Below the pieces are notes generated by a model. That model searched no databases, was not told where the DNA came from, and saw only the letters and a program-made list of their open reading frames with translations. From NCBI RefSeq assembly GCF_018691265.1, contig NW_024881322.1, forward strand, positions 9,723,989-9,787,988: a stretch of DNA of 64,000 bases. The letters run 5' to 3'. This DNA comes from Tyto alba (lineage: Eukaryota > Chordata > Aves > Strigiformes > Tytonidae). The translations under genes and the position numbers were made by a program. Shown one piece after another: positions 13,401 to 26,719 of this stretch. Position 1 is the first letter of the stretch; each line of letters begins with the position of its first letter.

Positions 13401-16400
13401 AAGTTTCAGATTTGCAGATATATTTGTCTGAGTAAAACTCTGCTAAATGGGATTTCTGACACCTGGCATATCCTCCTTTGCCATCCTTTGCTCACGTTTC
13501 TGGATGCTGGAGATCTTTTTTGCCCCTCCAGCTATATTGCAGTTCCCCAGCCATAAATCAAATATTATGGAGCACAAGGAAGAAATAAGCCCCCCAAAGT
13601 GGCCTTGGACATAAACGCCTCCACAAACCCTGCCGGCCAGGCTGCGGTCACTCTGCTCCTGCAAGCCCCTGTGTAAATGAGCCCATCTGTCACATTCCTG
13701 GTTTTATATAGAAGATGAAGGATGTCCCAAAACACAGACTTTGCTTCTTCCATTTATAGATGGTCATAGGCTCCAATTCATCTCTTCAGGCCTACAGATG
13801 AGGAGGCCCCAGAGCCCGTCTGCAGAAGACGATGCTGCTACTCCTTGAGCGGATGCTGTAGGTCTGGCAGGCAAACACCTCCTTCCAAATTCATCCAATC
13901 CTGTTCCAGTTCAACCCAAAACAAGACATTCCAGTTTGAAATAAGAGCATTCACATGGCGAGCTAATAAGAACTAGGGCTTCCTCCTCTGAGATGGGGAC
14001 ATGCCCATTGGTGTTCTAGGTGCAGGCAGACCATGGAGATGTAAACTTACAATACAGGAATGTTTTCTTTTTCACTATATATTCCTTTCCTAATACTTCG
14101 CTATATTAATTTTGCTGCCTTTCTCTGCTTCTCAACACTGAGCTGATACCTTGCAAGAACAGCCCTTTACAACCTCAAGATTTCATTCCAGAGTGGAAAT
14201 ATTCAGCCTAGTTGACATAACTGTATATGCAAAATTAGGCTAGTTATTTCCCCATACACAGCCAGGATTTGTTGGTTTGAAAGGTAATTAAGAAAAGGAT
14301 CTGAGAGTAAAAGTATTTTAACTCAGACTTTGTTTCTGATTTCATTTACAGTATTAATGTATTTCATAGAGATACTGAAGTGATGGAACATAATTATAGG
14401 TATCCATATTCAAATATGTTGGCATATATAAGACCTTTTCCCCCTAAATTTACTAAGTTTCATAAAATATCTTGGAAATGTTAAATGGTACACTATTACC
14501 AAACCTGTCACTCGGCATATAATTACAAATCGTATACTGGCTAAAGAAATTTTTGAAATATTAATATCAATATAGCAGTATTATGAGTGCCTTGTAGCTC
14601 TGTAACAACAAACCCTGGAATATCAATTATCATTTCTGTTGCTCATGTAATAGCAGTGAGCCACTTCAAATCTCTCACTTCAGAGCTCTTTTTGTTCATT
14701 ATTGTTTCCTTAAGACACCCAATGAGGACTCTGATACAGTTATGCTGGTACAGATAATTCAGTTTCCATCTAGTGTAAGATTCTGGTATCCATACCTGCC
14801 AGCCAAATGCACCCCTGGTGTTTCCTACATTACACTTTAAAGAGCCCTATTTAAAAAAATCCATAACCCCAGGCATTTCCAATGGAAACGCTTTCTGTAT
14901 TAATTAATAGGGGGAAAAAAGTGTATATATGTGTGCCGTTAACATATTTTTCTTTTCCAAATCAAGAAAGGCTATTAAAAATTTACTGAAGCTGGAATGG
15001 TGGCAGGGGTAGTTAATGTAACTGGATAACTTCATCCTTGTCGCAAAGGTTTGGTGAATTTGAGGTTCTGATTGCACAAAACTAATTTCAGATACACAGT
15101 TCCTAAAACCACTGAAAGTGATTGCCTTAAACATAAGCAGAAGTTCTATATAGGGCTAGATGAACAAGATTGGGAAGCATATAAGTTGTGGTAATCAGCA
15201 ACCAAACAGACAATCAGTACTAAATAAATAAGATTATCAAAGAAAACTTATACTAAAGGCAAGCATCAGTAATGTAAAACAAACAATACTACCCATGTCT
15301 ACAAACGCACATATAAAAACATATGATTGTGTATTTACACACACATACATGTATGTCAGTATGCTAAGCACATCTTTTTATAGTGTTCAATAGATATATT
15401 TGCATTTTACAGCCATAAACTTTCAGTGCGACTTGGGGTGATTTTCAAAAGGAAATTTTTACCATCAGTTGCTGAAAAATACGAATCTCTGTAGAAAACA
15501 TTTCTGTTTTAATAGTTGCTTTAATATCTCTACTGTACTACTCACATGCCTGTGTTTTTCCTACCCAAAGTATAATCATAGGAAAAAATGTTATGGTCAA
15601 ATTTAGTATTTATTACTAATCATCAGGCCAGATTTTGCTGCTGAGTAAACTGAGCAATATTGGTAAAGTGAACAGAGGTGCTGCGGCTTGGCCCTGGTTT
15701 AGCTGTAATGAAATTCGATTCCCAGTCTTTCAGAGTAAAATACATTGTGGTGCTACATTGATATTGGGCATGGCCTTTTAACAGAACTCATTGAGCTGTA
15801 AATTATACGTTCTGTCATGGTGCCTCCCCAGACAATATGTGCACAGCCACTTTGTCTGAGTGCAGTTATTAAAAGCCTCCAACTCCATTTGGTATGTTCC
15901 ATTGTGTGAAGTTATTGGGAACTCCAAACGCCACCGGTCCTGCTGCCACTCCGTGGGGCATATTTCAGCCCCGCACTCATGCACAGCTGGACGGAGGCAA
16001 ACTGTCGAGGACATTGACTGTCACACAAATCAGCACAGGTAGAGGTTGGTGTTTTACGCTGCTGGGAAGCTCGGAAACATCCATTCTCTAATGTAATCAG
16101 AGCTGAAGATATGTTTCAAAACCGTGCTTCTTCATACACTAGGAATTATGTGCTCATGGGTGAATGGAAGTGGTGACCCGCAAAGGTTGCTGAGAATGGC
16201 ATTATATCAAGCACAGAGATGGGGAAATTTGCTTCCCTGGCTGCTGACCCACAGGATCTCTGCTTGCTAGCAAAGAAGATGGAAAGCGCTGCTGTCCGGC
16301 TGTATTGAGCGCTCCCTGACTAATTGCCTCATTCCAAAAAGGACAGCCAAAGTTAATCTCCGAAAGCGCAGGGCAGCTTTCTTCTGGGGAGAAAATAAAC

Positions 16401-16619
16401 CAAACCTGCTATTTGCAAATGATTCTCACGGTCACAGCGCAGACACCCCGAAAAGCTGGCCTGGAAGAAGTCGTCTTACACGAGCCTCTGCCCTAGCAGC
16501 TGGTCTGTGCCATCTATGCCGTTCCGAAGGGACAGGGTACACACAGATCTGTTAAGATCTCTAATGAGGTCTTCGACAGCCTTCCCAGGGACTGATAACA
16601 GTGCTCACCTATCACTACC

Positions 16620-17860
16620 ATTAGAAAGTTTTCTTCCTGTCTCTACTGGCGTCCATTTCTGTTACTTCTTGCCATAGCTGTTATGAACCTTGAGAATGGA
16701 TCACCCCTTCAATATTTTTGAGGACAAATACCACGTCTTTTCTCAAGTTTTTCTTCTCTAGACTAATTTACTCTAATTTATTCGGTCTTTCTTTATAGAT
16801 TATGTTTGTTTTTCTCCAAAACCTCCTGTTGCTCTGCATCATTCTTGATGCACAGCCCCAAAAGGGAAAGCAGAAATTCCTCTGAGGCTTTGTCAATGCT
16901 GAGAAAGGTAGCGTGTTACTTCACATGTCTTGCAAGCTAACTTCTGTTCACGCATCTCGGTGTACGCAGTGCAGGCGTTCTTCATGACAGCATGCCATCC
17001 CTGTGCCACCACAAGCCCAGACGATCTTCCCTAGTGATGCTACCCAGCTGGTCATTCCTCATCTGCTACATGTGCCGTTCACCGTTTCTGCCGAAGTGCC
17101 TCCAGTGTACCCGTATCGGAATGGTCTTTTGGGGGGGCAAGTGCTCCAAATTTTCAAGGTTGTTTTGAATTTAATCCTGCCCTTCGCTGTACCTGCAAAC
17201 CTTTTCAGCTTTATACGAGCAGCTAATTTAATAGCACACTATTTCACTATCCTGGATAATGAAAATATGGGATGATACTATGTTCAAAAAAAACGTCCAA
17301 GAAAGTACCTCAGTTTGTACATCCTTTCACTTAGGGAGTGAGCCACTTGTAACTACTCTCTGAACAAGGCCACCCACCAGTTTTGTCCTGCCCTGTAGAA
17401 CCTTAATGTCACATATCTCTCAGCCACTAGATTAGTGCTGAGGTGATGCCAAAAGCCTTACTAAAGTCCATCTGTAACATCTATCACTTCTGTGTCTATA
17501 TGCCATTATCCCATCATCAAAGAAAATTAGATTGATCTGACACTCTTTCTCCTTGATAAATCCAGTGAGGCTCTTACTCATGTTTATTTTTGAAAGGTGC
17601 TTTTGTAAAGTTCTATTAACTATTGCAATATTACTCTAAATTGATGTTTAACTGTCTGATCTACAATTTCCCTGATTTCCTTTCTTTACCATGTTGAAGA
17701 GAGAGGAATACAGAAATTTCCTCCTGTCTTTCAGCGTTTCCCCTGCTTTCTGCATCCTCCAGGGCAGCTTCTGCCTTTCATGAGCTTGCTTCAGATACTG
17801 CTACTTGAAGTCACCTTTGCTAGAGAACAGGACAATTTACAAAGACCCTTTAAGGGCCCT
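16620..17860 (-). mobile_element. Old CR1/L3-type LINE fragment, antisense
   Basis: The plus strand follows, in order, the antisense of the CR1-family 3' half as I remember it. The order is a 'ctttctttatagattatg...tccaaaacctcctgttgctctgc' region, a 'ttttgaatttaatcctgccctt' region, a 'ggataatgaaaata' region, then 'gccaaaagccttactaaagtcca' and 'gataaatccagtgaggct'. Divergence is high and reading frames are destroyed, so it is a dead relic inserted on the minus strand within AOAH intron 1. Boundaries are approximate. No terminal tail repeat or target duplication could be seen. Confidence 0.72.
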
Positions 17861-20800
17861 GTCATAATTTGGGATCATGGGAGGTATGGAATAAAACTTT
17901 TTAAAATTATTCAGAAATAGCAGAAAAATAAAGAACATGGTCTTAGGTATGATGAAACATTAACACCAGTGTCAAGAGTTACCAGTGTTACTGTCCTGTC
18001 TTTGGGTACCTCAACATTAACTTAAGTAAAACTTTGCTTGCCCTGTGAAATGGGAAGTATTTTCCTCATTTAACAGATGGGCAAAGTTGAAGACCTGAAT
18101 ATCTGAATGGATCATTCATACTTAATTTTTGAGAGAAAAACACACAACATCTTGATTTTCAGGATGCCCAGCTGAAATTGTCAGGCTGCACCCAGCAAAA
18201 GGGTTTCTGAGTCTTGTCCTGAATAAATCACTTAAGCCATACTGCCAGTTAGTAACAAACCCAGAAATGAAAACCAGACCTAGCATCCAGCTCCCAAACT
18301 GGTGCACAGAGCAAACACTCACCGCCTTTGCATGAGGAAAACCAGCTTCATGGGCCTCTGCATATAGAAAAACTTACTAAAGCCCTTTTGTCTACCACAA
18401 GGAAAAATCAGAAGGACATATCACATACAAAGCATGCCAGAGGCCCAGAGGAAGGGCCTGAGCTGATTTCACGAAATGCAAAAAGGAGGGTGGGGGTGGG
18501 GTGGCATTTTTGGCAGGAAACACTGATGGAGAAAAGAGACTGTCAGATGTGAAAATTCTTCTAGAGACAGGGTCAAAGAAAGACAATGTATCTATTTAAG
18601 AGAAAGCTGGAGATGGTCAGGAACTGCTTAGGCATAATACATCTGATCTTGTGGCTGGGATGATTATCATCAGGTCCTTTCCCCCTCTTTCTGTAATTTT
18701 AAAAAGCAGTAGTATTGAAACCCTTTTTAGGTGAGAACACTTTCTGGATGCTTTAATTTTACACCAAGTCAATTATGAAAAGACTTCCTCTGAATGGAGC
18801 AGCCAAATTTTACAAGAAAATGACAAAAAAATTATGTGACTTTTTCTATAGTTATCAAGGCTGATTAAAACTTCCATCTAAATGTTTCCTAACACAATTA
18901 AGTTTGCCGTAAAAAGGTCACCTTACTTTTTAGACAAATAATGGTCTGAAAGTAGAAATGTTTTGGCCAACCCCCCTGTATGAGCCGTCTGAACTGTTCA
19001 GCCTGCTGTGGCACCCTCACCGGGTGCATACCCTCCTCTCCTCCAGCCCTATTCCCTATCAGCATATATAGGTCTCTACCCAAAACACATTTCCCAGGAT
19101 GTGCTAAGGGCAGGGGAGTCCTTTGAAGCATCCAGATGCTTTCCCATTATGACCAGAATATACTGGGGCTGATGGTGCCTACCCAGGGAGCACAGCTGGC
19201 AAGCGGGACAGAAGGAAGGAACCAAGTTGTATCGCATTCAGTGGAGGTACCAGAGCTGCATTTTGCTCTGCTGTCATATCATTTCTACATATTTCTTCAA
19301 GAAGTGTGATATTTTCAGTGGAAAGGCTTAATGGAAAATATTTTCTCGTTTTGTCACTGACAGAGCATGCATTTTCTGACTGGCTTCAGCTACTAACATA
19401 CCAATCTTGATCATTCAGGTGGTGCGCACACTGGAGTGATCAGAAATGACTATTCAATGTGCAGCCACCTCATTTCCCTCAGAAAAGAGATGCAAATAAC
19501 TTTGAAAGATTAGATACCTGACCACACATTTAACTTGCATGAAAAAATCCATTCTTTCAAGAAAATCACCTATACATTGGGCAGCAGGCATTTCTCACGT
19601 TAAAAGTGCTGCCTCGATCTATAAGGCCAAGAAGACCCAGGGGAAGTTCTCACAGCTCTTTCCCAGTGCCTTCCCAGATGGCAAACTGAGCTACAGGGTC
19701 TGGGGTCGAGCTGTTGAAAGGAAATCACAATCTTCCTCTGGCAGATGAAGCTGATCTTGTCTTAATTTCTGCTCCTAAGAGGGCTGGTCACCGAACCAGA
19801 CGCAAGAACTGATGATACCCCCCGCTCCACACCGCAGCAAGTGTAACCATCAGCCCCTCCGTGCTTTCCCTTTCCCGTGTGTGAAAGGGAAGAGACACAG
19901 ATGGCTTGTCGGTGTTTTCAAGAGTTAGTCAAGGGGGCAGCTAATCAGTGAAACCCCAGAGGCGGCCATCTGGGCTAGCAGGCAGCAGCCCGTGGGCCTG
20001 CGGTCACCAGCCCTCCCTGTCAGGCCCGGCCCCTGCAGTTTTAATGCTCTGCACACTTCATTTTTATCTTGAGATTTACAGAGGTGTGAAGGGTCTGTTT
20101 AGGTCCTGAATCGAGCTCAGGATGGGGGTGCTTTTAGCTGAAGGAACACCTCAGAAAGAGCAACTGGTGTGGAAGGCAGGTTTTTTGGTGTCTCTGCACT
20201 GAGCAAACATGATGGGGAGATGCTCGGTGGTCCCAGCAATGAGGCTGGCACAGCTTTTCTCCCTTTGGGAGGGAAAAAAAAAAAGCACAATTTATCTTGT
20301 GCAAAGCAACTTCAATGCAATGTGCAGTCATTTTAGGAATTTAGAGCCTTCCTGGGTCGATAGGAAGGAAAGGGCAGATAACAGTAACACCTAACATGTA
20401 AAAAACCACCTTTCCTGTGCCATCAAAACTGTGGCTGCCTAAAGATCTCACCATTAGAAACCATCACTTCCCTCTCACTCTGGTAGCTGCTCAGTCACTG
20501 TTTGTGTGGCTGCTGGCACAAACAAGGCCAGTCCCTGACAGCCATTTCTGCTTTTCACGACTTGCTCTCATTTTCCGGCCGGTGGTTGAACCCTGGCAGG
20601 GGCTGCACGAGCCTCACCGCCCCGACTTCACTTTCGGTTCACCCTGCCTCACCGGCGCCAAAATCTGCGGGGGCACTGTGAGTGGCTCAGAAGTGAGGCA
20701 AAAAGCTGTTTTTATCAAGCTTAGGATTATTATTTCTAATTGTGTTCCTTGAGCCACAGTGAAAATAATTTGGGGCTGGAAGGAAATATTTCCTTCTGAA

Positions 20801-21264
20801 GGATGGAGAACCATGACGGGGCTTACGTTTACATCACAAAAGTGCCTTGAAAAGCTAAAAGAAGGCAAAATAAAATGTTTCATCATAATGCATAAGACAT
20901 ATCCATCATTTAACATTTGCTCACATAAAAATTACCACATCTCTCTAGGTATTCAGTCTCACACCACGGGCATTCCTGGTGCAGATACACCCACAGTTCA
21001 CACTGACTTTTGGTGTTACTGGTCTTGCTTTGGGAATCACTTGGTCAGATGAAGCTATAGGATACCCCCGGCTATAGCTGCTGTGGAGATCACCGCAGTC
21101 ACACGAGAAGGGGCTGCCAAAACACACTTGCCCCACTTCAGGACAAAATGTGCAGATACATACACTTGTGAAAAGGAAAGCAAATGTGAGGAAACAGCCC
21201 TTGAAGCTTGGCTTTCCAGACACGACCACCCAGACAAGAGAGCTCCCTGGCCCAAGGGTGGATC

Positions 21265-21284
21265 AACTATTCTTAAGAATAGTT
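21265..21284. repeat. Perfect 20-bp palindrome
   Basis: AACTATTCTT is followed directly by its exact reverse complement AAGAATAGTT, with no spacer. It lies about 415 bp downstream of the AOAH exon 1 donor, in intron 1. Confidence 0.9.
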
Positions 21285-21699
21285 TCCCAGGCAATGAAAT
21301 CAATGAGGAGTCCCTGGGTGAGTCTGAAGGAAACCATGGTTTCCTGCAGGTAAGCAAAATGCATTGTGAACCCTACCAAATATAGGACCCCATTACACCG
21401 TGTTTCCAAGTCCCAGACCTACAGACATTCAAACCAGCTTTTCAGACACCATTCCCTGCAGAGCAAAAACATGAACTTTGGGAAGCAACCACTCAAAAAC
21501 AAAATCATAAAATAACTCCAGACCCCATACTGGCCTTGCAAAATCTTCAGTGATTATTTCACCAAAGACTATGAGTATTTTGCAGTACAGCTGTTGAAAT
21601 AGATAAAGGAATGATTTATGATGCGCATAGCAATTCTCAGCTCACCGGTGGAGTAACAAATGAGCTAGTCCAGCAGGCAAACAAAACCTGAATACATAC

Positions 21700-21853
21700 C
21701 GACGCAGGTGTGTCCTTTGTACAGCCCGGAGGGGAGCGAAGGGGGTGCTGGGTCGTTTCCACGGGGGAGAGGGGAGGAAGAGGCAGCCTTCAGCAGAATC
21801 AGGAGCCAGAGGATGCAGAATAAATTAAGGAATGCTTGCCTAGACCCCCTCAT
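21700..21853 (-). CDS. AOAH: AOAH coding exon 1: start codon, signal peptide, start of saposin domain
   Basis: The exon encodes 51 codons plus the first base of a glycine codon, starting at the ATG whose complement is at 21851-21853. Residues 1-25 form a basic start (MRGSRQ) and a hydrophobic core (LFCILWLLILLKA) typical of a secretory signal peptide. A proline/serine-rich stretch follows, then GHTCVG, which opens the saposin-like domain in this family. The donor reads G|gtatgt on the minus strand at 21694-21699. The start was chosen because the hydrophobic leader begins right after it and length fits the family N-terminus. Oddly, the bases just before the ATG look like a 3' splice site (pyrimidine tract ending in ttag, AG at 21855-21856), so a non-coding exon may lie further upstream. 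The signal peptide is poorly conserved, as is usual. Confidence 0.93.
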
Positions 21854-21856
21854 CCT

Positions 21857-22420
21857 AAGGAAGAAAAAAAAAGGAAGAAATCCAGTGTGAAGGGTGCATG
21901 TGGACCTGTATTCCCTTAATGCTTAATGTTCAGGGAGCACCCTGCATCCTTGCCTCACCTTGAGGTGAAAGGAAACCTATGCCTATACAGTCTTTGTAGC
22001 CTATGTAGCTATATGTAATGCAGGGACTGCTTCCCAAGGGGGGGACACCCACATCTGCCCTCTCACGGAGTGCATGGAGGATCCTGCACTGGTGCATCAC
22101 AGGTGCCCTCCCGGCCTCTGCCCTTCGAGCACCCCTCAGCCCCTCTCAGGCCATTTTGGGGTGGCTCTGCAGCCTCCCACCACAACCCAGTGAGTGCTAG
22201 ACACGCTGGCACCCCATGACCGGGCTGGGAGGATGCCCCTGTGGCCCCGGATCACTCTCCGTACCCCCTCGAACCCCCGCTACCCCATTTGGGGCTCTTC
22301 CCAACCTGCTGGCCTGGGGCGACCGAGAGGGTTGCATGAACAGCTCTGGCTCAGCGCTCCCGTGTCTCCTGTGGTAGCGGCGGATGACTAACGACCTTAA
22401 AACCACAGTAGTTGCCAGAG
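21857..22420 (-). promoter_or_regulatory. Candidate AOAH promoter / 5'UTR region
   Basis: This is the sequence immediately upstream of the AOAH start codon. Part of it (about 22194-22400) is CpG-enriched by eye, with about 13 CpGs in 200 bp against a CpG-poor background. No clear TATA box or initiator is visible. Placement rests on position alone, and a more distal first exon is possible because an acceptor-like sequence abuts the ATG. Confidence 0.3.
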
Positions 22421-25400
22421 CCACTCAGCATTAACAACGCAAGACACTCCCCTGAACAACTAGTGTTGCAAAAAGGAAAAAAAAAAAAAACCAAACAATC
22501 TCACAAACCCTTCCCCCCATCCGTTGTCGCTCCTCTGCCCTCCTCTGCAGACAAGAAAAAAAAAGAATACATCTCCGTCTGCTTCTATAAGATTTTCAAC
22601 AAAGGTTTCCGTTTGGGAGGACTGGGCATGAAAAATAAAAGAGGTGGCTCGGGTTGGAGCTGCAGGGGTGGGAGGGATGGGGGTCCCATGCTGGGGTTTC
22701 ACCAAGGCTTTTTGCTCTGCTGGGGTCGAGCCAGGGGGACGGGAGGCAGCTGCTGGCATAAGGGCAGCAGTGGGAGCTGAACCTTGGTTCTCATCGGCTT
22801 TGAGAGCATTTGTTTGCAGCTCCCAGCTGCCTGCGAGGCTTGAAAAATCCTGAGCTTTTCCTGATTTGGCAGTCACAACTACTAAAGGTTTCCCCGTCTC
22901 TCTTTTTTTTTTTTTTTTTTTTTCAAATTCACCCAGATAAGGCAGAAACTGGTCGTTCCCCAGCCTGAAGGAAAAGCAGAGAGTAAGAACATGTTTAAAT
23001 GACGTCGCTGCAGGGGTGGAACAAGTCCAAACAGCTAAATCCCAGACACTGTGGATGCAAGGATGGCTATAAGGATACACTGGAGGGTCAAAGCTACATC
23101 CCATCTCTGCCTCTGCCTTTATGTATAACCCTGGGCAAGTCCCTTACCCCCACAGCAGGCCACAGGTACTCGTCTTTCCTTTCCACTCCTTACCTGGCTC
23201 TTTCAGAAGTGGGCAGGCTGTTGACACAGGTTGCTAAAGGGCGATGAGGAGCTTGTCTCATTTGGTCCCCCTACATGCTTCCTGGGCATCATTAACGGAG
23301 ATTCATAAATGGTGTTGTAAAAGAATACGGAGAGAATATATTAAAATCAGTGATTCCCCTACCAAACCTGCAGACATTCCTGCAGATCAACATGACCACA
23401 CAGGACCGAGTCAGCTTTGGTATTTAATGCAGTTTTTGCAAACCACTTCTTTTCTGTGGGAGCCTGACCTATGACATTTTAAAAGACAGTCCTGGATAGT
23501 TTGCCTCAACTTTGATAAGTAAGATTTGCCTTGTGATAATGATAATATAATCCAGTGGCTCTGAAAAAAAAAAAAAAAAAAATGCTGTTAAAAGCTTCAA
23601 TGTGAATACAAATCACTCCATATCTCCATTCTCTCAACCAAGATATTGGCTTTCAAATGTATGCTTTTCTTCTAAAAAAGAAAAAAGAAATTAAACCCAA
23701 AATAGAGGCAATAGCTCTTGCCTGAGTTTTGCAGACCTGTTCCTGCCTGCTTATCATTCTCCCTATAGCTAGCAATGCTGGTTTTCTTTTCTTTTTTTTT
23801 TTTTTTTTAATAGCAGAGAAACAAAAATCATAGTGCAAAGTACCTTATCCATATGCCAATCCTACTGAAATCTGCAGGATGTTTTTCTTAACGCTGTAAA
23901 AACTTGCTATAAAAAGACACTGTGCTACAGTGACTGCAGCTCCATTAAACCCTTTTTAACACACATATCACTTGGTTCCCAATGACACTTTGAAGTCCTT
24001 TAAAACTCTGCATATTGGCTCATAAGCACTTGCTGCAAAAGCAGAGTGCTAATAATAGGCAAGAAAAAAAATCTTCCTAGCAGAGAGGTCTTTGGAATGG
24101 TTTCTGCTTTATATCTATAGCAAAATACAAATCTAAACAATGGCACTTATAAGATATATAGATAGATCCCAAGCTGCTCCCAGGCATGTAAACCTGCAAA
24201 GCATACAGCTCTAGACCATAATCGGCTGTGATATTTTCTTTCACTTCAGATTGTGGAAAGAGTGGTGAGAGATAACCCAGAATCATGTGTAACACAAAGC
24301 TGGTTTTTGCTATACCTTATGCATTAGCCAAGCTCTTAAACCAATTAAAGAAAAACCCCAAAGCTTTTAAAATATGTGGTCTGGTCAGACAAATGAGGGA
24401 TTTGCATGCATGGATTTAGAGGCCAGCTGGGAAGGTGACCCCCCACCTCCCTCCTGGTGCTAAATCTTTTTCCTTCCCACTCGAATCAGATAGCAAGCCT
24501 TGCCTTTTGCCAAGTAGATTTTATATTACTTCCAAGTCCCTAAAACAGTAAGACCTAAAGCCGACTTGGTACAGCAGTGAAAGAGCACGTGACATTGTCT
24601 CTTACTCTTAGTAAGTGCATGAATGTTGTTTGACGGGAGGTAAAAACCACATTAGATCTGTCCCAAAGGAACAGATTTGATCATAAATGATTCCATTAGG
24701 CTTGTGTACAACATCTAGGCCAGGGAAGCAGACCTGGGACAAGGGTGACTCGAGAGATGCTGCTTACCTGGAAATGTAGAGTGTGACAGCAGGAGCGACG
24801 AAGACCAGAGCTCTGCCCTCTGCAAAGCACCAGGGCACAGGGGTGATGCCTGGGATGTTCCCTGCCCAAAAAGGTCTGGCAGGGTCACCCCGCAAGCTTG
24901 CGAGCCTCTTTGCCTCCCCAGCTCTCTCGTTTTTTCAGTGTGTTTGCAGCCCGGGCTTGCACCAGGCTCAGCTGGGAGGCAGGGGAGTGCAGCTCAGGTG
25001 GGAACCAGGCGCTCAGGGCTGACCCGCAACAGGGCAGGGTGCTTGGGTGGGGGTCCTGGGTGGGACTGGCCAGGGCTGCTATGGCCCACGGGTCCCCCAG
25101 GGCCCTGGACGTGCCTTGGGGGACCAAGTGGGCTGCAGGAATGAACTCTGCAGAGCTGCTCCTGGAAACCCCGCTAAGTACCAGCCTGCAGCATTACACA
25201 CCTAAATAGAGCTGAGAATGCAATCAGCGTTTTGTCTCTCTCTGGGCCTCCATTGTGTCGCTTCTGAAGAGGGCGTGAGGCCTGTGTAGAGCCAGAGGTG
25301 TGGTGAGGACATCACCTCTTGCAGATGGGGAACCCTCAGTGCTCTGGCAATGACCCAGCTCCGCAGACACACAGGTCATTCGCACGCTGTTAGACAGACG

Positions 25401-26695
25401 AGGTAAGGTCAATTGAATTTTTTCAAGGTTGAACTCGGACTAGTGACAACAAATACATAAATGAAAAAATGTGTACGTCTACATCACATATACCTCCCCA
25501 CACACACTGCTGCTTTCTACCAAGGAAATGGGGGGGCCCCGCAGCTCCCCCCTGTTCAGCACACAGATGAGGAGGGGTGTACATTGCATTCTCTGTCGGG
25601 TTTTGGTAAAACACTGCTCTGAAGGGAAGTCCTCAAGCTCTCTGCAAGTTGCTCTCAGGGTGCCAGGACACACTGAAGAGCTTGCTTGTCTCACCCTGCA
25701 TGATGCAGTTACCTCCTTCCAGTTTATGTTTCTTGGGGATCTTTACCACAGTGCCACATGTCAGTTACTGCATTCCGACATGCGGGTCAGTAGCAAGGGT
25801 GATGTGTGTGGGAAACACCACATCAGAGAGGGCTTTGGTTGGGGGCCACCAGAGAGGGCTGCAGGGGCTAACGCACCATGACGTGCCCTACTCGGGAACT
25901 CCCAGCTCAAGCCCTCCAGCCTCACCCTCAAGCCTCTCTCAGTTTAGGCAGAGCTGAGAGAAACCCACACACATGCGTGGCTGCCAAAAACCTGAGTCAA
26001 AGCCCATGGAGCTGAGCAGAACCTAACTTCAATTTCCGTGAAGGCAGAGCAGACGGTGGCAGGGCACGTGCATACCTAGTGAAGAAACACAGCCCCCGCG
26101 GCTGGTCCCGAGAGGAGGAGCGTGGCTGATGGGGTTGGAGGGACCCAAAACACTCCTCCGTTTCTTGTACTTCCATATTAGTTCCTGACAGCTAACATAC
26201 ATTGGCTGGGGTGGTGGTAACAAATAAGACAGCGGAAAAGTAAAGTTTCAGCCTCCACCTTTGCTGCCCCTGATAGGGATGCAGTGAAACTGAGCTACAG
26301 TTTCTGATTTTCTAAATAAGGGCTTAAACACAATTTAAGAGTCACTCTTTCCCCAAAAGGGACGCTTTCCTGTGCTTGCCACTAGAAATGTGAAATGAGA
26401 TGCGAGGATGGAGATATTCTCAAAGCTGCTTCCTATAATGGGTCCCTAAAGACCTGTTTATGTATATAGCAAATACATTGAAAAATGTCCTTGAAAAGAA
26501 AAGAGAACGGAAAATACTTGAACGAAGACCCAAAATGGGACATGCGAGCATCGATGTCTTCTGTCAGGGTTAGGGACCACTTGGTTGAAAAAGAGAGACG
26601 CTCCCTTGAAATATGGAATAGTCATCAGAGCTCAGTTGGCAGTGTGTATTTATCTATCCTATTCTGTCCAAGTCACTGCACACATTACTGCTTTC

Positions 26696-26719
26696 TTTTT
26701 TTTTTTTTTTTTTTTTTTT
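26696..26719. repeat. T24 homopolymer
   Basis: Uninterrupted run of about 24 T in intergenic sequence, with no recognisable retroposon body beside it. Confidence 0.95.

Larger units (their letters stand above)
7455..21699 (-). other. AOAH: AOAH intron 1
   Basis: Intron of about 14.2 kb bounded by gtatgt and gaag. It holds a GC- and CpG-richer patch near 10400-10760, an AT-rich block with many ATTA motifs at about 12200-13300, and an old antisense CR1 element at about 16620-17860. A 20-bp perfect palindrome lies at 21265-21284. No other gene was recognised. Confidence 0.85.
1..21853 (-). other. AOAH: AOAH gene, 5' part (four coding exons, rest off the left edge)
   Basis: Acyloxyacyl hydrolase removes secondary fatty acyl chains from the lipid A part of lipopolysaccharide and so detoxifies it; it acts in lysosomes and outside phagocytes. 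Four minus-strand exons (21700-21853, 7359-7454, 2785-2845, 1585-1675) join in frame (junction codons G|GG, G|AA, CT|G) to give a 134-residue N-terminus: signal peptide, short propeptide-like stretch and saposin-B-like region. Cysteines fall at residues 50, 53, 79, 90, 112 and 118 in the saposin six-cysteine pattern (C-x2-C, C-x10-C, C-x5-C). A seventh, C127, could be the one that links the small subunit to the catalytic subunit. Introns are 14.2, 4.5 and 1.1 kb. The GDSL-type catalytic exons are not in the window, and I did not find the next exon between 1 and 1584. Confidence 0.94.

Noticed and set aside
18900..18980. Mariner-like end (tggccaacccccctgta read in reverse as tacagggggg...)
   Set aside because: Only one possible terminus was seen, with no partner inverted repeat or TA duplication.
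22460..23104. 214-codon minus-strand open frame upstream of AOAH
   Set aside because: It is driven by poly(A/T) tracts (Lys and Phe runs), has no recognisable domain, and its composition is unlike the real exons nearby.
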